A stretch of DNA of 6,724 nucleotides. Origin: Kiritimatiellia bacterium (GTDB lineage Bacteria; Verrucomicrobiota; Kiritimatiellia; RFP12; UBA1067). Positions 1 to 6,526 of this stretch are shown here, in pieces. The stretch covers positions 1 through 6,724 of the forward strand of contig JAGOBZ010000183.1 in assembly GCA_017999015.1 (NCBI GenBank). Direction: 5' to 3'. Within the stretch, counting starts at the first letter, position 1. Each line of letters opens with the position of its first letter. Made by a program: the position numbers and the translations under genes. The notes under the pieces were generated by a model. It saw only the letters and a list, made by a program, of their open reading frames with translations. It searched no databases and was not told where the DNA came from.

Positions 1-123
1 CGCGTCGCGCGCAACCGCTGACCGGCCCCTGAAGTTTGCCTAGCCGCCCGCGCGGGCCTCTGGCATGATGACGACCGTGCTGAGGACTGGAAGACGGACA
101 GGCTGATCCATGGAGAACGAAAC
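1..123. other. Leader region upstream of the large exported protein gene
   Basis: No gene can be supported here. All three plus-strand frames that are open from the window edge stop early (stop codons at 19-21, 30-32 and 41-43), so the tail of an upstream gene of at most 13 codons could be present, but nothing recognisable remains. Positions 46-57 are a self-complementary GC-rich 12-mer (GCCCGCGCGGGC) that could form only a very short stem and has no T-run after it. I could not find a convincing -35/-10 promoter. The last 14 bases hold the ribosome binding site of the next gene. Confidence 0.5.
112..115 (+). promoter_or_regulatory. Ribosome binding site of the large exported protein gene
   Basis: GGAG lies 8 bases before the ATG at 124, a normal spacing, and fixes that start. 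It sits inside ATCCATGGAGAA (106-117), a 12-mer repeated exactly in front of the next gene at 3546-3557. The ATG inside the 12-mer (110-112) opens only a five-codon frame, whose TGA overlaps the true start as ATGA. Confidence 0.75.
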
Positions 124-3100
124 ATGAACGCGTTGACGAGAGGCGTGCTTGCGGCTGCGGCGATGACGGCGGTCCAAGGGTTGCGCGCCGCAGACACGAT
201 GCTGATCGAGGCTGAGGATTTTCAATTTCACGGCGCATGGATGAAAGTCGGCGACGCCGCCGCCTCCGGACGTTCCTATCTGCACGTGCCCCACGACGCG
301 CGCGACAGTCGTTACGATGCCGTCACGCGTGTCACCCTGGATGCCGATGGCGACTACGCCTTCTGGGTGCGCTCGCGCGATTTCGCGCAGGACCGTCCGA
401 AGATGCGGCGCTTCGCGCTTCGAGTGAACGCCGTCCCGTTCGAACAGGAGGCCGGCACGCACGGCCGTGAAGGCTTCGCGTGGCAGCGCCTCGGCCGGCG
501 CACGCTGGCCGCCGGCGACCACCTGCTGGCCCTGCACGACACCGCGCGCGCCTACGGCCGCTGCGACGCGATCTTCATCACCCGCACGGACAAAGATCCC
601 GGCACCCTCTCCGGCGCCCAACTGAACCGCCTCCGCACCCGTCCGAAAGCGCTGCTGGTCGCCGAGCCCGAAGCCTTCCGTCCAGTGGCCGTGGGCGGCA
701 CGGACGCCGCGACGCTCGCGCGTCTGGAGACGCCCGCCCTGCGCGTCACCTTCGCGGCCGGCCGCGACCCGCAGGGCAAGCCGTGGATCGTGCGCCGCAC
801 CCGCCTGCTCAGCGCCGGCGCGTGGCTGGATCTCCCGGATGCCGCAGGCGGCGAAACGCTCTTTGTGCAGCATGCCGCCGACGCGAGCGCCGACCTGCGG
901 CGCGTCGCGGTCTGGAAGGGCTCGCGAACCCCGGTCCGCGTGTCGCTCAACGGGGTGACGGCCGAAACCTTCAGCCAGACCACCGACCCCTACGCCGCCG
1001 CGCCCGCGCGCCGCTTCGCGCCGCGCGCCCTGCTGTCGGCCGACGCCGCGTCGGTCGAGCTGCGCTACGAAGCGGCGGACGGCGAGGTGCTGCCGGTGCG
1101 CTGGAGTGTCGATCCTGACGATCCCTGCACGCTGCGCGTCCAGACGCGCCTCACCGCCAAGGCCGGCGGTGCGTATGCGCTCGGTTTCTCCGCCTTCACG
1201 CCGACCGCGCGCGAGCAGGTCGCGTTTGTGCAGCTTCCGCCGCTCTATCAGTTCCAGCGGCTGCCGGAGACGGCGGACCTGTTGTGCAACACCCTGACGC
1301 CCCATCCGCTGGTACTGGCGCAGGTGCCGTGGCTCGCGGATGGCGCGCCGCTCTCGGTCGTGGTCGCGGCCGAGCCGGCCGACCTTCCGTTCGAGTGGCC
1401 AAACGCCACCAACGCGGTGTGCGGCTTCTCGCTGCTCAACAGCCGCGCGCAGGTGCAGCCCACCTTCTTCAGCCCCGTACTCGGCAGTCCCCGCTCGCAC
1501 CTCGCCGTCGGCGAGACGCGTCTCGTCAACTGGCGCGTCATGACCCGCCCCGCCGACTGGAAAGAGACGCTGGAGGCCTGCTGCCTGAACATCCTGAAGG
1601 TCGCCGACTACCGCGAACCGCTCGGCGCCTCGCTCACCGAGGCGGTGCTCAACATGACCGACCTGATGATGAACGACGAATTCGGCGGCTGGAACAGCGA
1701 CCTCCGCGGCTTCTACGATATCGAGAGCGCCACCATGAGCAAGCATGCCGCGCCGCTGGCGCTGCTGTCGGCCGCGCTGCTGTCGCGCAGCGAAGCCTTC
1801 TGGCAGGCGCGCGCGCTGCCCACGCTCGAATTCCTGCTGAGCCGCAAAGGATCGGAGATCCTGCAGAGCGGGACCAACCGCACCAGCCAGCCGGTCAAAC
1901 AGCAGATCGCGGTGCCGGGCTCTTTCTACGGCACCACCTGCTGGGAGGGTGCGCTGCGCCTCACGGGCGGACTCAATCCGTGGCTCCGCGAGGCGGCGCT
2001 GCCCGAGGGGACTTTCCGCCACGCGCGCAGTTACAACACCTCGGCCCCTTGGACCGAAATGCTGGCCGCTTACCGTCTTGCGCCGGACCTCATGCGCCTC
2101 GATGCCGTCACGGCCGATGCTGACGACTGGCTGGCCCGGGCGGTCTACGGACGCCAGACGCAGCCGATCGATTTTATCGCCTTCTACAACATCAGCTTCT
2201 ATCCCTACTGGTGGGATGTGATCGACCTCTTCGAAGCGACCGGCAACACGAACTACCTCGCGGCCGCCGTCGAGGGCGCGTTCCACACTGTTGCCGGCCA
2301 ATGGTCCCACCCCCGCGCGCCCGCAGGGGAGGTGACGGTGCATCCCGACGGCTCGCAGGTCACCTATCACCGGATCTGGCACAAGAACAACCAGCTCTTC
2401 CGCCTGGGCTGGCCGCGGAAGCCCAACGACACGCCGACCCGCAGCGTCCCGGCCTGGCAGGTCTCGCCGGTCGGGCTCGGCCTTGAGCAGCCCTCGACCT
2501 ACACCGCCTTCCCCGGCGCGATGAACAACATTATGCAATCGACCTGGGCACCGCACCTGCTGCGCGTCTTCCGCCACACCAACCGCACGCTCTTCCGCAC
2601 CTTCGCGCGCAACAGCGTGATCGGCCGCTTCGCGAATTATCCGGGCTATTATCTGACCTGCTTCACCGACCGCGTCCACGACCCCGACTACCCCTACGCC
2701 GGCCCCGACATCACCAGCATTTACTACCACCACATCCCGGTGCACTACGCCTTTGCCATGGACTATCTCGTGGCTGACGCCGAGGCGCGTTCCGGCGGCC
2801 GGATCACCTTCCCCTGGGTCAAGCAGAAGAACTACGCCTGGTTCAACAACCGCGTCTACACCGCCGAACCGGGAACCGTCTACAACGACCGCAGCGCCGT
2901 GCTCTGGATCGAGCGAGGCCTGGTGACGACCGACCTGCAAACCGACTGGCTGGCGGCGCGCAGCCCCGACCGTTTCTGGGTGATGCTGATGAACCAGACG
3001 CGCGCGCGGCGCACGGTGCGCGTGCGGCTCGACACAGCGAAGAGCGGCGTCGCCGCCGGCGAGGGCCTCCTGTTTGAAGGCGATGCCGATCCGTTCCGGG

Positions 3101-3510
3101 CGGCCCGGGAGGCGTCCGCCCGTCCCGCTCCGGCTTTAAATGAGGGTGCCTTCGCGGTCGAGATCGCGCCGCTCTCGATGGTCACGGTCGGTTATCCCGC
3201 CGACACGCGCGCGGCCTTTCCCGCATCGCAGCCGCTCGCGTCCTCGCACCGCACGGCTGATGCCGGTGCCTTCGGCAAGGCCCACGCCTTCACGATCCGC
3301 TCGCCGTGGGGCAAAGACGCCGTCTACGCCGTGCTCACCGCCGATCCGACTCCCGGCGCTCGGGTGACCTTCACGTGCGACGGTCAAACCCGCGTCTGCG
3401 AGCGCTTCCCGTACGAGGCGAGCTTCTATCCGGTGCGCGCGCCGGACGCGGCCGTGCGCATCACCGCGCAGCTCCCCGGCCAGCCGGAATGCGTCATCGC
3501 GTGGCCCTGA
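124..3510 (+). CDS. Large exported protein, probable glycan-active enzyme with an (alpha/alpha)-toroid-like core
   Basis: The product is 1128 residues and I cannot name its family. Residues 1-22 are a Sec signal peptide with an Ala-rich core, probably cleaved near LRA-AD. Residues about 26-155 (from MLIEAEDF to CDAIFITR) resemble the carbohydrate-binding-type beta-sandwich found at the front of many PVC secreted proteins. Residues about 175-475 look beta-rich. Residues about 478-885 look helical and aromatic-rich. They include DEFGGWNSDLRGFYD (518-532), FYPYWWD (692-698) and FEATGNTNYL (703-712), the last resembling the 'YEATGD..YL' helix start common in (alpha/alpha) toroid glycosidases and lyases. 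YHRIW..NNQLF (748-759) and DITSIYYHHIPVHY (862-875) are further clusters that could line a substrate cleft. From about 890 to the end beta-sandwich segments follow, such as FWVMLMNQT (951-959). Catalytic residues cannot be assigned. The start is supported by GGAG at 112-115 and the signal peptide. It probably acts in the periplasm or outside the cell on a polysaccharide; that is inference from architecture. A 39-base gap leads to the next co-oriented gene. Confidence 0.9.
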   Translation: MNALTRGVLAAAAMTAVQGLRAADTMLIEAEDFQFHGAWMKVGDAAASGRSYLHVPHDARDSRYDAVTRVTLDADGDYAFWVRSRDFAQDRPKMRRFALRVNAVPFEQEAGTHGREGFAWQRLGRRTLAAGDHLLALHDTARAYGRCDAIFITRTDKDPGTLSGAQLNRLRTRPKALLVAEPEAFRPVAVGGTDAATLARLETPALRVTFAAGRDPQGKPWIVRRTRLLSAGAWLDLPDAAGGETLFVQHAADASADLRRVAVWKGSRTPVRVSLNGVTAETFSQTTDPYAAAPARRFAPRALLSADAASVELRYEAADGEVLPVRWSVDPDDPCTLRVQTRLTAKAGGAYALGFSAFTPTAREQVAFVQLPPLYQFQRLPETADLLCNTLTPHPLVLAQVPWLADGAPLSVVVAAEPADLPFEWPNATNAVCGFSLLNSRAQVQPTFFSPVLGSPRSHLAVGETRLVNWRVMTRPADWKETLEACCLNILKVADYREPLGASLTEAVLNMTDLMMNDEFGGWNSDLRGFYDIESATMSKHAAPLALLSAALLSRSEAFWQARALPTLEFLLSRKGSEILQSGTNRTSQPVKQQIAVPGSFYGTTCWEGALRLTGGLNPWLREAALPEGTFRHARSYNTSAPWTEMLAAYRLAPDLMRLDAVTADADDWLARAVYGRQTQPIDFIAFYNISFYPYWWDVIDLFEATGNTNYLAAAVEGAFHTVAGQWSHPRAPAGEVTVHPDGSQVTYHRIWHKNNQLFRLGWPRKPNDTPTRSVPAWQVSPVGLGLEQPSTYTAFPGAMNNIMQSTWAPHLLRVFRHTNRTLFRTFARNSVIGRFANYPGYYLTCFTDRVHDPDYPYAGPDITSIYYHHIPVHYAFAMDYLVADAEARSGGRITFPWVKQKNYAWFNNRVYTAEPGTVYNDRSAVLWIERGLVTTDLQTDWLAARSPDRFWVMLMNQTRARRTVRVRLDTAKSGVAAGEGLLFEGDADPFRAAREASARPAPALNEGAFAVEIAPLSMVTVGYPADTRAAFPASQPLASSHRTADAGAFGKAHAFTIRSPWGKDAVYAVLTADPTPGARVTFTCDGQTRVCERFPYEASFYPVRAPDAAVRITAQLPGQPECVIAWP

Positions 3511-3517
3511 AGGGGCG

Positions 3518-3538
3518 CGTTTCAGTTCGGTTGAAACG
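3518..3538 (+). other. Small stem-loop between the two plus-strand genes
   Basis: CGTTTCA (3518-3524) and TGAAACG (3532-3538) form a perfect 7-bp stem around a 7-base loop, starting 8 bases after the stop codon of the upstream gene. A G-T pair could extend it and leave a TTCGG loop. There is no T-run after it, so an intrinsic terminator is not supported. An mRNA-stabilising or partially attenuating hairpin in a two-gene transcript is possible. Confidence 0.4.
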
Positions 3539-3545
3539 GAATCGC

Positions 3546-3557
3546 ATCCATGGAGAA
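3546..3557 (+). promoter_or_regulatory. Candidate ribosome binding site for an alternative downstream start
   Basis: ATCCATGGAGAA is identical to the sequence carrying the ribosome binding site of the upstream gene (106-117). By analogy, GGAG at 3552-3555 may serve the ATG at 3568, with a rather long spacing of 12 bases. A second GGAG at 3562-3565 is only 2 bases from that ATG, too close to be good. The earlier ATG at 3550 has no clear Shine-Dalgarno sequence before it. Confidence 0.35.
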
Positions 3558-4680
3558 GTTTGGAGTTATGAGAGTCTATTTAAGAGATCCGGCGCAATTT
3601 TTCAGTTGGCTGGAGGAGAACGGTTTTGCATACGCGGTGTTGCGCGGCTACCGCAATATGGGCGAGTGCCCGGCGCGCGGCGGCAAGGAGGATATGGACA
3701 TCCTGCTTGAAGACCGCGCGGCCGAAGCCGTGTCCCGCGCGTTCCGCGGCGTGCCGAAGCGACTGGGGATCAAATGCGATCTGTATAGCGTGACAGCCGG
3801 CCATGGCGCGGATTTTGTCGGCGGTGCCTACTTCCCTGCCGCGCTGGCCGGCGCGATCCTGCAGCGCCGCGTACGCTGGCAGGATGCGTTCTATGTGCCG
3901 TGCGACCACGATCTTTATGTATCGCTGCTCTACCACCTCGCCTACCAGAAGGCAGAGGCTTGCCGCGCGGACGCCACGGATCCGCTCGCCTTCCGGGCTT
4001 ATAAACGCTATGGTTTTGTGAAAGAACTGGCACAGCGGCTCGGGCGTCCGTACGATCTCTCGCTTTTCGACATGCACCGCCTGCTGGCGGAGCAAGGTTT
4101 CGCGATCGATCCCGACACGGCGGCCCGTTACCTGCAGAATCAGTTCAAGCACCTCTTCAAAAGCCGCTTCTTTGCGTTGCTGCTGGCGGCGCGGCAGCCC
4201 GGCGAACTCAACCTATTCGTGCTGCGCGCCAAAGCGGTGCGCCGCGGCTTCCGGCAAACCATGCTGGACGAGCTGGCTCGGCACTACACGCTGCTTGCCG
4301 TTAAGGACATCCCGTGGCTGACGCGGCTGACGCGCGCGAAATACATGCGCGGCAACAAGTGGCGGTGGGGCGGCTGGCCGGTGGTAGCGGTGGCGGTCTT
4401 CGATCCGGAACCGCGCTGGCGGTCGGCGGAAGAGCGCGACAAGGAACACCCGCTGGTCTTCAACAGCCGCCAGTTCTTCAAGCGCGAGCTGCGCGACCGG
4501 ATCGTGTGCGAGGGGCGGCTTTATCACAAGGATAACGCCCTGCACTCAACAGACAACGAGGCCGAGGCGGTGGGCCACCTCGACCTCTTTTTCTCGCCAC
4601 AGGAGGAGCGCGCGATCTACGCACGCGCGGCGGATCTGCGCGCCGCGCTCACCTCGCCCGCCTTCCCGGTCGGGCTGTAA
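3550..4680 (+). CDS. Nucleotidyltransferase-like protein of the type found in surface-polysaccharide loci
   Basis: The product is 376 residues from the ATG at 3550, or 370 from the in-frame ATG at 3568, which may be the true start (see the ribosome binding site entry). There is no signal peptide or membrane segment, so it is probably cytoplasmic. Residues 27-55 (FAYAVLRGY, then GGKEDMDILLED) match the pattern of uncharacterised nucleotidyltransferase-fold proteins (NTP_transf_5-like), with D48 and D50 as the candidate metal-binding DxD pair. YVPCDHDLYVSLLYHLAYQK (115-134) is a second stretch I associate with that group. The segment VVAVAVFDPEPRW (278-290) and the C-terminal NALHSTDNEAEA (329-340) followed by LFF resemble the first strand and the active-site His region of nucleoside-diphosphate kinases. 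The intervening part is too short for a full NDK domain. The substrate is unknown; a role in attaching or priming a sugar or phosphate group in envelope polysaccharide is inference. It follows the large exported protein gene by 39 bases and may share its transcript. It converges on the minus-strand oxidoreductase gene with 9 bases between stops. Confidence 0.85.
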   Translation: MEKFGVMRVYLRDPAQFFSWLEENGFAYAVLRGYRNMGECPARGGKEDMDILLEDRAAEAVSRAFRGVPKRLGIKCDLYSVTAGHGADFVGGAYFPAALAGAILQRRVRWQDAFYVPCDHDLYVSLLYHLAYQKAEACRADATDPLAFRAYKRYGFVKELAQRLGRPYDLSLFDMHRLLAEQGFAIDPDTAARYLQNQFKHLFKSRFFALLLAARQPGELNLFVLRAKAVRRGFRQTMLDELARHYTLLAVKDIPWLTRLTRAKYMRGNKWRWGGWPVVAVAVFDPEPRWRSAEERDKEHPLVFNSRQFFKRELRDRIVCEGRLYHKDNALHSTDNEAEAVGHLDLFFSPQEERAIYARAADLRAALTSPAFPVGL

Positions 4681-4689
4681 ACGGGGGTC

Positions 4690-5685
4690 TCAGTCAAGCG
4701 TGATTTTCGCCGCTTCGGCCTTGGCTTTGACTAGCACCTCGTCCAGGCGCACCGGCACGCCGCCGCGTCGCTTGCTCTCGTCCGCAGCTTCCATGAAGGC
4801 GAACAGCTCGATCGTCTCTTCCGGTTTGACCGGCGCGATGCCGGTCTTGAAGAAGGTCACGATCTCCGCCAGCAGCAGTCCGTAACCTTTGAAATCGTCA
4901 ACGCGCTGCAAGCCTTTCGCCAGAAAGACCGTCGCGCCGTAGCCGTTTTTCGAGTCGCGGTTGCCGCGGAAGGTGCCGATGCGCCCCTCGCGCCATGTGC
5001 CGATCGCCAAATCCGTGCCGGGCGTGGAGACGCGCGTGACCGATTCGCAGCCGGTCTCCATCAGCGTGAAGAGCGTTTCGACGCCGTGGATGCCGTACCA
5101 GAAAAGGTCGGGATGCGTGGCCTCAAGCGCGCAGGGGCTGAAGGCGTCGACCCCTAAGACCGCACCGTGCTGGCCGCTGCGCAGGGCCTGCGTCTGCGGC
5201 GTGTAGCGCAGCGACGAGCTGGAGAACATCGGCACGTTGTGGCGCCGGGCCGCCTCGAAGAGCGCCAGCACATGCGGCAGCGAGCCGGCGATCGGCTTGT
5301 CGATGAACACGCGCTTGCCCGCTTTGAAAACCGGCAGCGCCTGCTCCAGATGGACGCGGCCGTCGTTGCTCTCCAGCAGCACCGCATCGACTTTCGTCAG
5401 CAAGGTGTCGATCGAATCGACGATCTCGACTCCGAACGGCTTGACCTTTTCGATATAGCCGGGCACGCGGTTGGTGCTGGAGGCGATGTCGCGGCTGCCT
5501 TGCGGATAGGCCGCCACCACTCGGCAGCCCGCGTACTCCGGCGCCGGGGTTTCGGCATTCAGAAGTTTGGCGAACTCGATGCTGTGCGAGGTGTCGAGCC
5601 CGATGATGCCGACTTTGATGAGCTCGGCGGCCGAAACCGCGCACGCGGAACTCAACGCGCCGAAAAGTAAAACAGATTTCAACAT
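4690..5685 (-). CDS. Exported Gfo/Idh/MocA-family oxidoreductase-like protein
   Basis: The product is 331 residues from the ATG at 5685, chosen because GGGAGG lies 5 bases upstream and because it begins with a signal peptide (MLKSVLLFGALSSACAVSAA, residues 1-20). The frame stays open upstream to 5754, but that extension would run through the terminator hairpin and hide the signal. The mature part starts with a Rossmann strand, IKVGIIGLDTSHS (23-35). IDKPIAG (128-134) is the family's EKP-type motif with K130, and YGIHGVETLF (197-206) supplies H200, the usual position of the second catalytic residue. Members typically oxidise or reduce a sugar hydroxyl using tightly bound NAD(P). Two oddities stand out. 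The loop after G29 reads LDTSH instead of the usual glycines. The signal is Sec-like with no twin arginine, although exported relatives that carry cofactor generally use Tat. A sugar-related role is likely, but the substrate is unknown, as is whether it binds a dinucleotide. It may depend on a weak promoter overlapping the upstream hairpin (TTGTGT at 5732-5737 and TACAGT at 5708-5713, minus strand) or on read-through. Confidence 0.9.
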   Translation of the reverse strand: MLKSVLLFGALSSACAVSAAELIKVGIIGLDTSHSIEFAKLLNAETPAPEYAGCRVVAAYPQGSRDIASSTNRVPGYIEKVKPFGVEIVDSIDTLLTKVDAVLLESNDGRVHLEQALPVFKAGKRVFIDKPIAGSLPHVLALFEAARRHNVPMFSSSSLRYTPQTQALRSGQHGAVLGVDAFSPCALEATHPDLFWYGIHGVETLFTLMETGCESVTRVSTPGTDLAIGTWREGRIGTFRGNRDSKNGYGATVFLAKGLQRVDDFKGYGLLLAEIVTFFKTGIAPVKPEETIELFAFMEAADESKRRGGVPVRLDEVLVKAKAEAAKITLD

Positions 5686-5690
5686 GATAG

Positions 5691-5696
5691 CCTCCC
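5691..5696 (-). promoter_or_regulatory. Ribosome binding site of the oxidoreductase gene
   Basis: On the minus strand GGGAGG lies 5 bases before the ATG at 5685. It is the strongest Shine-Dalgarno sequence in the window. It decides the start in favour of 5685 over the longer frame beginning at 5754. Confidence 0.8.
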
Positions 5697-5726
5697 TTTC
5701 GGCGTCTACTGTAGCAAGACCAAGAA

Positions 5727-5748
5727 GCCGCACACAAGCGTGTGCGGC
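5727..5748 (-). terminator. Probable intrinsic terminator after the thioredoxin/DUF1080 genes
   Basis: GCCGCACAC and GTGTGCGGC form a perfect 9-bp stem with a 4-base loop (5736-5739). Read on the minus strand, it is followed by TTCTTGGTCTTG, which is T-rich though not a pure T-run, and preceded by an AT-rich stretch. It lies 38 bases after the stop of the DUF1080 gene and 41 bases before the start of the oxidoreductase gene. Termination may therefore be partial, linking or separating the two units. Confidence 0.6.
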
Positions 5749-5781
5749 GTGCAAATTTCACAGGAAGGGTGCAAACGAGGG

Positions 5782-5808
5782 CCGCATCAGTCCAGCGGCT
5801 TGATGCGG
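5782..5808 (-). other. Inverted repeat spanning the DUF1080 stop codon
   Basis: CCGCATCA (5782-5789) and TGATGCGG (5801-5808) form a perfect 8-bp stem with an 11-base loop, and one arm contains the TGA stop. No T-run follows on either side. It could act as an mRNA 3' structure upstream of the terminator hairpin, or it could be chance in GC-rich coding sequence. Confidence 0.3.
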
Positions 5809-6521
5809 ATGTCTTTGAACTCCGCCCACATCGGCCGGCCGGCATGCAGTTGCAGGCCCAATGAACCGTCCAGCAGGGCCAGCGCGGGGTCGTCCGTGAA
5901 GTCCAGGGTCAGCCGTCCGTTCAGATAGTGGCGGATGCGGTTGCCTTTGGCGACGATCACGACGTCGTTCCAGTCGTTGAGCTTGAACAGCGCCTTGAAC
6001 GCTTCGCCGTCGAGCAGCGACGCCTGCACCTGTTTTTTGCCGTCGGCCCAGATCGCCTGCTCGCCGACCAAGCAGATGCGGCCGCGCTTGCCGCCCTCGT
6101 CGTAGATGAAGCCCGCGACGTTCGGCAGTTTCTGTTCGTTGCGGATTTCGTGCTGGTAGCCCTTGAGCCGCCACTGGTTTTTGGCGCCGGGTTTATTCGG
6201 CAGGCGCGCGGAGCGGTACTGGATGCCCGAGTTGTTCGCGGCGGTGCAGCGGAAGGACAGCCGCAGCTCAAAATCCCGCGTGGTGCCGCCCTTCCAGATC
6301 AGGAACGTGTTGCCCTGCGCCGGATTCTCGGCAGTCGTTTCACCGCGGATGACGCCGTCTTTGACCGACCACAGCGAGAGGTCGCCCTCCCAGCCAGTCA
6401 GGTCGTTGCCGTTGAAGATACGGGCCATGCCGGGTGTCTCGGCGGGCGCCGCCTGCGGCTCGGCCGCCGCAGCGTGGAGGGTGGTGGCAAGGGCGGCGGC
6501 AAGAAATAGAGGCGTGCGCAT
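5787..6521 (-). CDS. Secreted DUF1080 protein (3-keto-disaccharide hydrolase-like)
   Basis: The product is 244 residues, about the usual length for a single-domain member. Residues 1-20 are a Sec signal peptide ending in HAAAA-E. The mature protein is one concanavalin-like beta-sandwich of the DUF1080 family, with its hallmark segments in order: IFNGNDLTGWEG (35-46), WSVKDGVIRGET (51-62), TFLIWKGG (72-79), FELRLSFR (84-91), NSGIQYRS (97-104), GYQHEI (121-126), NDWNDVVIVAKGNRI (182-196), YLNG (199-202) and LHAGRPMWAEFKDIRI (225-240). Characterised relatives cleave 3-keto-glycosides made by sugar 3-dehydrogenases; many PVC members are untested, so the exact reaction here is inferred. The start is supported by AGGA 5 bases upstream. 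It lies 50 bases after the thioredoxin stop with no hairpin between, so co-transcription is likely. The hairpin at 5727-5748 probably ends the unit. An exported Gfo/Idh/MocA-like protein encoded next door would fit a 3-keto-sugar route. Confidence 0.93.
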   Translation of the reverse strand: MRTPLFLAAALATTLHAAAAEPQAAPAETPGMARIFNGNDLTGWEGDLSLWSVKDGVIRGETTAENPAQGNTFLIWKGGTTRDFELRLSFRCTAANNSGIQYRSARLPNKPGAKNQWRLKGYQHEIRNEQKLPNVAGFIYDEGGKRGRICLVGEQAIWADGKKQVQASLLDGEAFKALFKLNDWNDVVIVAKGNRIRHYLNGRLTLDFTDDPALALLDGSLGLQLHAGRPMWAEFKDIRIKPLD

Positions 6522-6526
6522 GGGAA

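Noticed and set aside
46..57. The GC-rich palindrome GCCCGCGCGGGC as a terminator or operator
   Set aside because: It would form at most a 4-bp stem with a 4-base loop, has no T-run, and such palindromes are expected by chance in DNA this GC-rich.
40..2940. A 966-residue open frame antisense to the large exported protein gene
   Set aside because: It is a stop-poor shadow typical of GC-rich coding DNA. Its product is low-complexity Arg/Gly/Ala/Val-rich with no recognisable domain or signal, while the plus strand has a ribosome binding site, a signal peptide and protein-like composition throughout.
3518..3538. Stem-loop between the two plus-strand genes read as an intrinsic terminator
   Set aside because: The stem is short and AT-containing, and no T-run follows, so it is listed only as a stem-loop.
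3580..4152. A 190-residue minus-strand frame opposite the nucleotidyltransferase-like gene
   Set aside because: There is no recognisable domain, and the plus-strand frame carries family-like motifs over the same stretch.
4681..4689. A bidirectional terminator between the convergent genes
   Set aside because: Only 9 bases separate the stops, and I found no hairpin with a T-run in or next to them; the short GCCG/CGGC stem at 4709-4719 is too small.
5686..5754. N-terminal extension of the oxidoreductase to an earlier ATG at 5754
   Set aside because: It would bury the signal peptide, ignore the strong GGGAGG at 5691-5696 and translate through the 5727-5748 hairpin.
5123..5845. A 240-residue minus-strand frame overlapping the oxidoreductase and the end of the DUF1080 gene
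   Set aside because: It overlaps two well-supported genes in another frame, has Arg/Ala-rich composition and runs through the terminator hairpin.
5928..6509. A 193-residue plus-strand frame opposite the DUF1080 gene
   Set aside because: The minus strand encodes a complete DUF1080 domain here; the plus frame has the Val/Ala/Arg-rich look of an antisense shadow.
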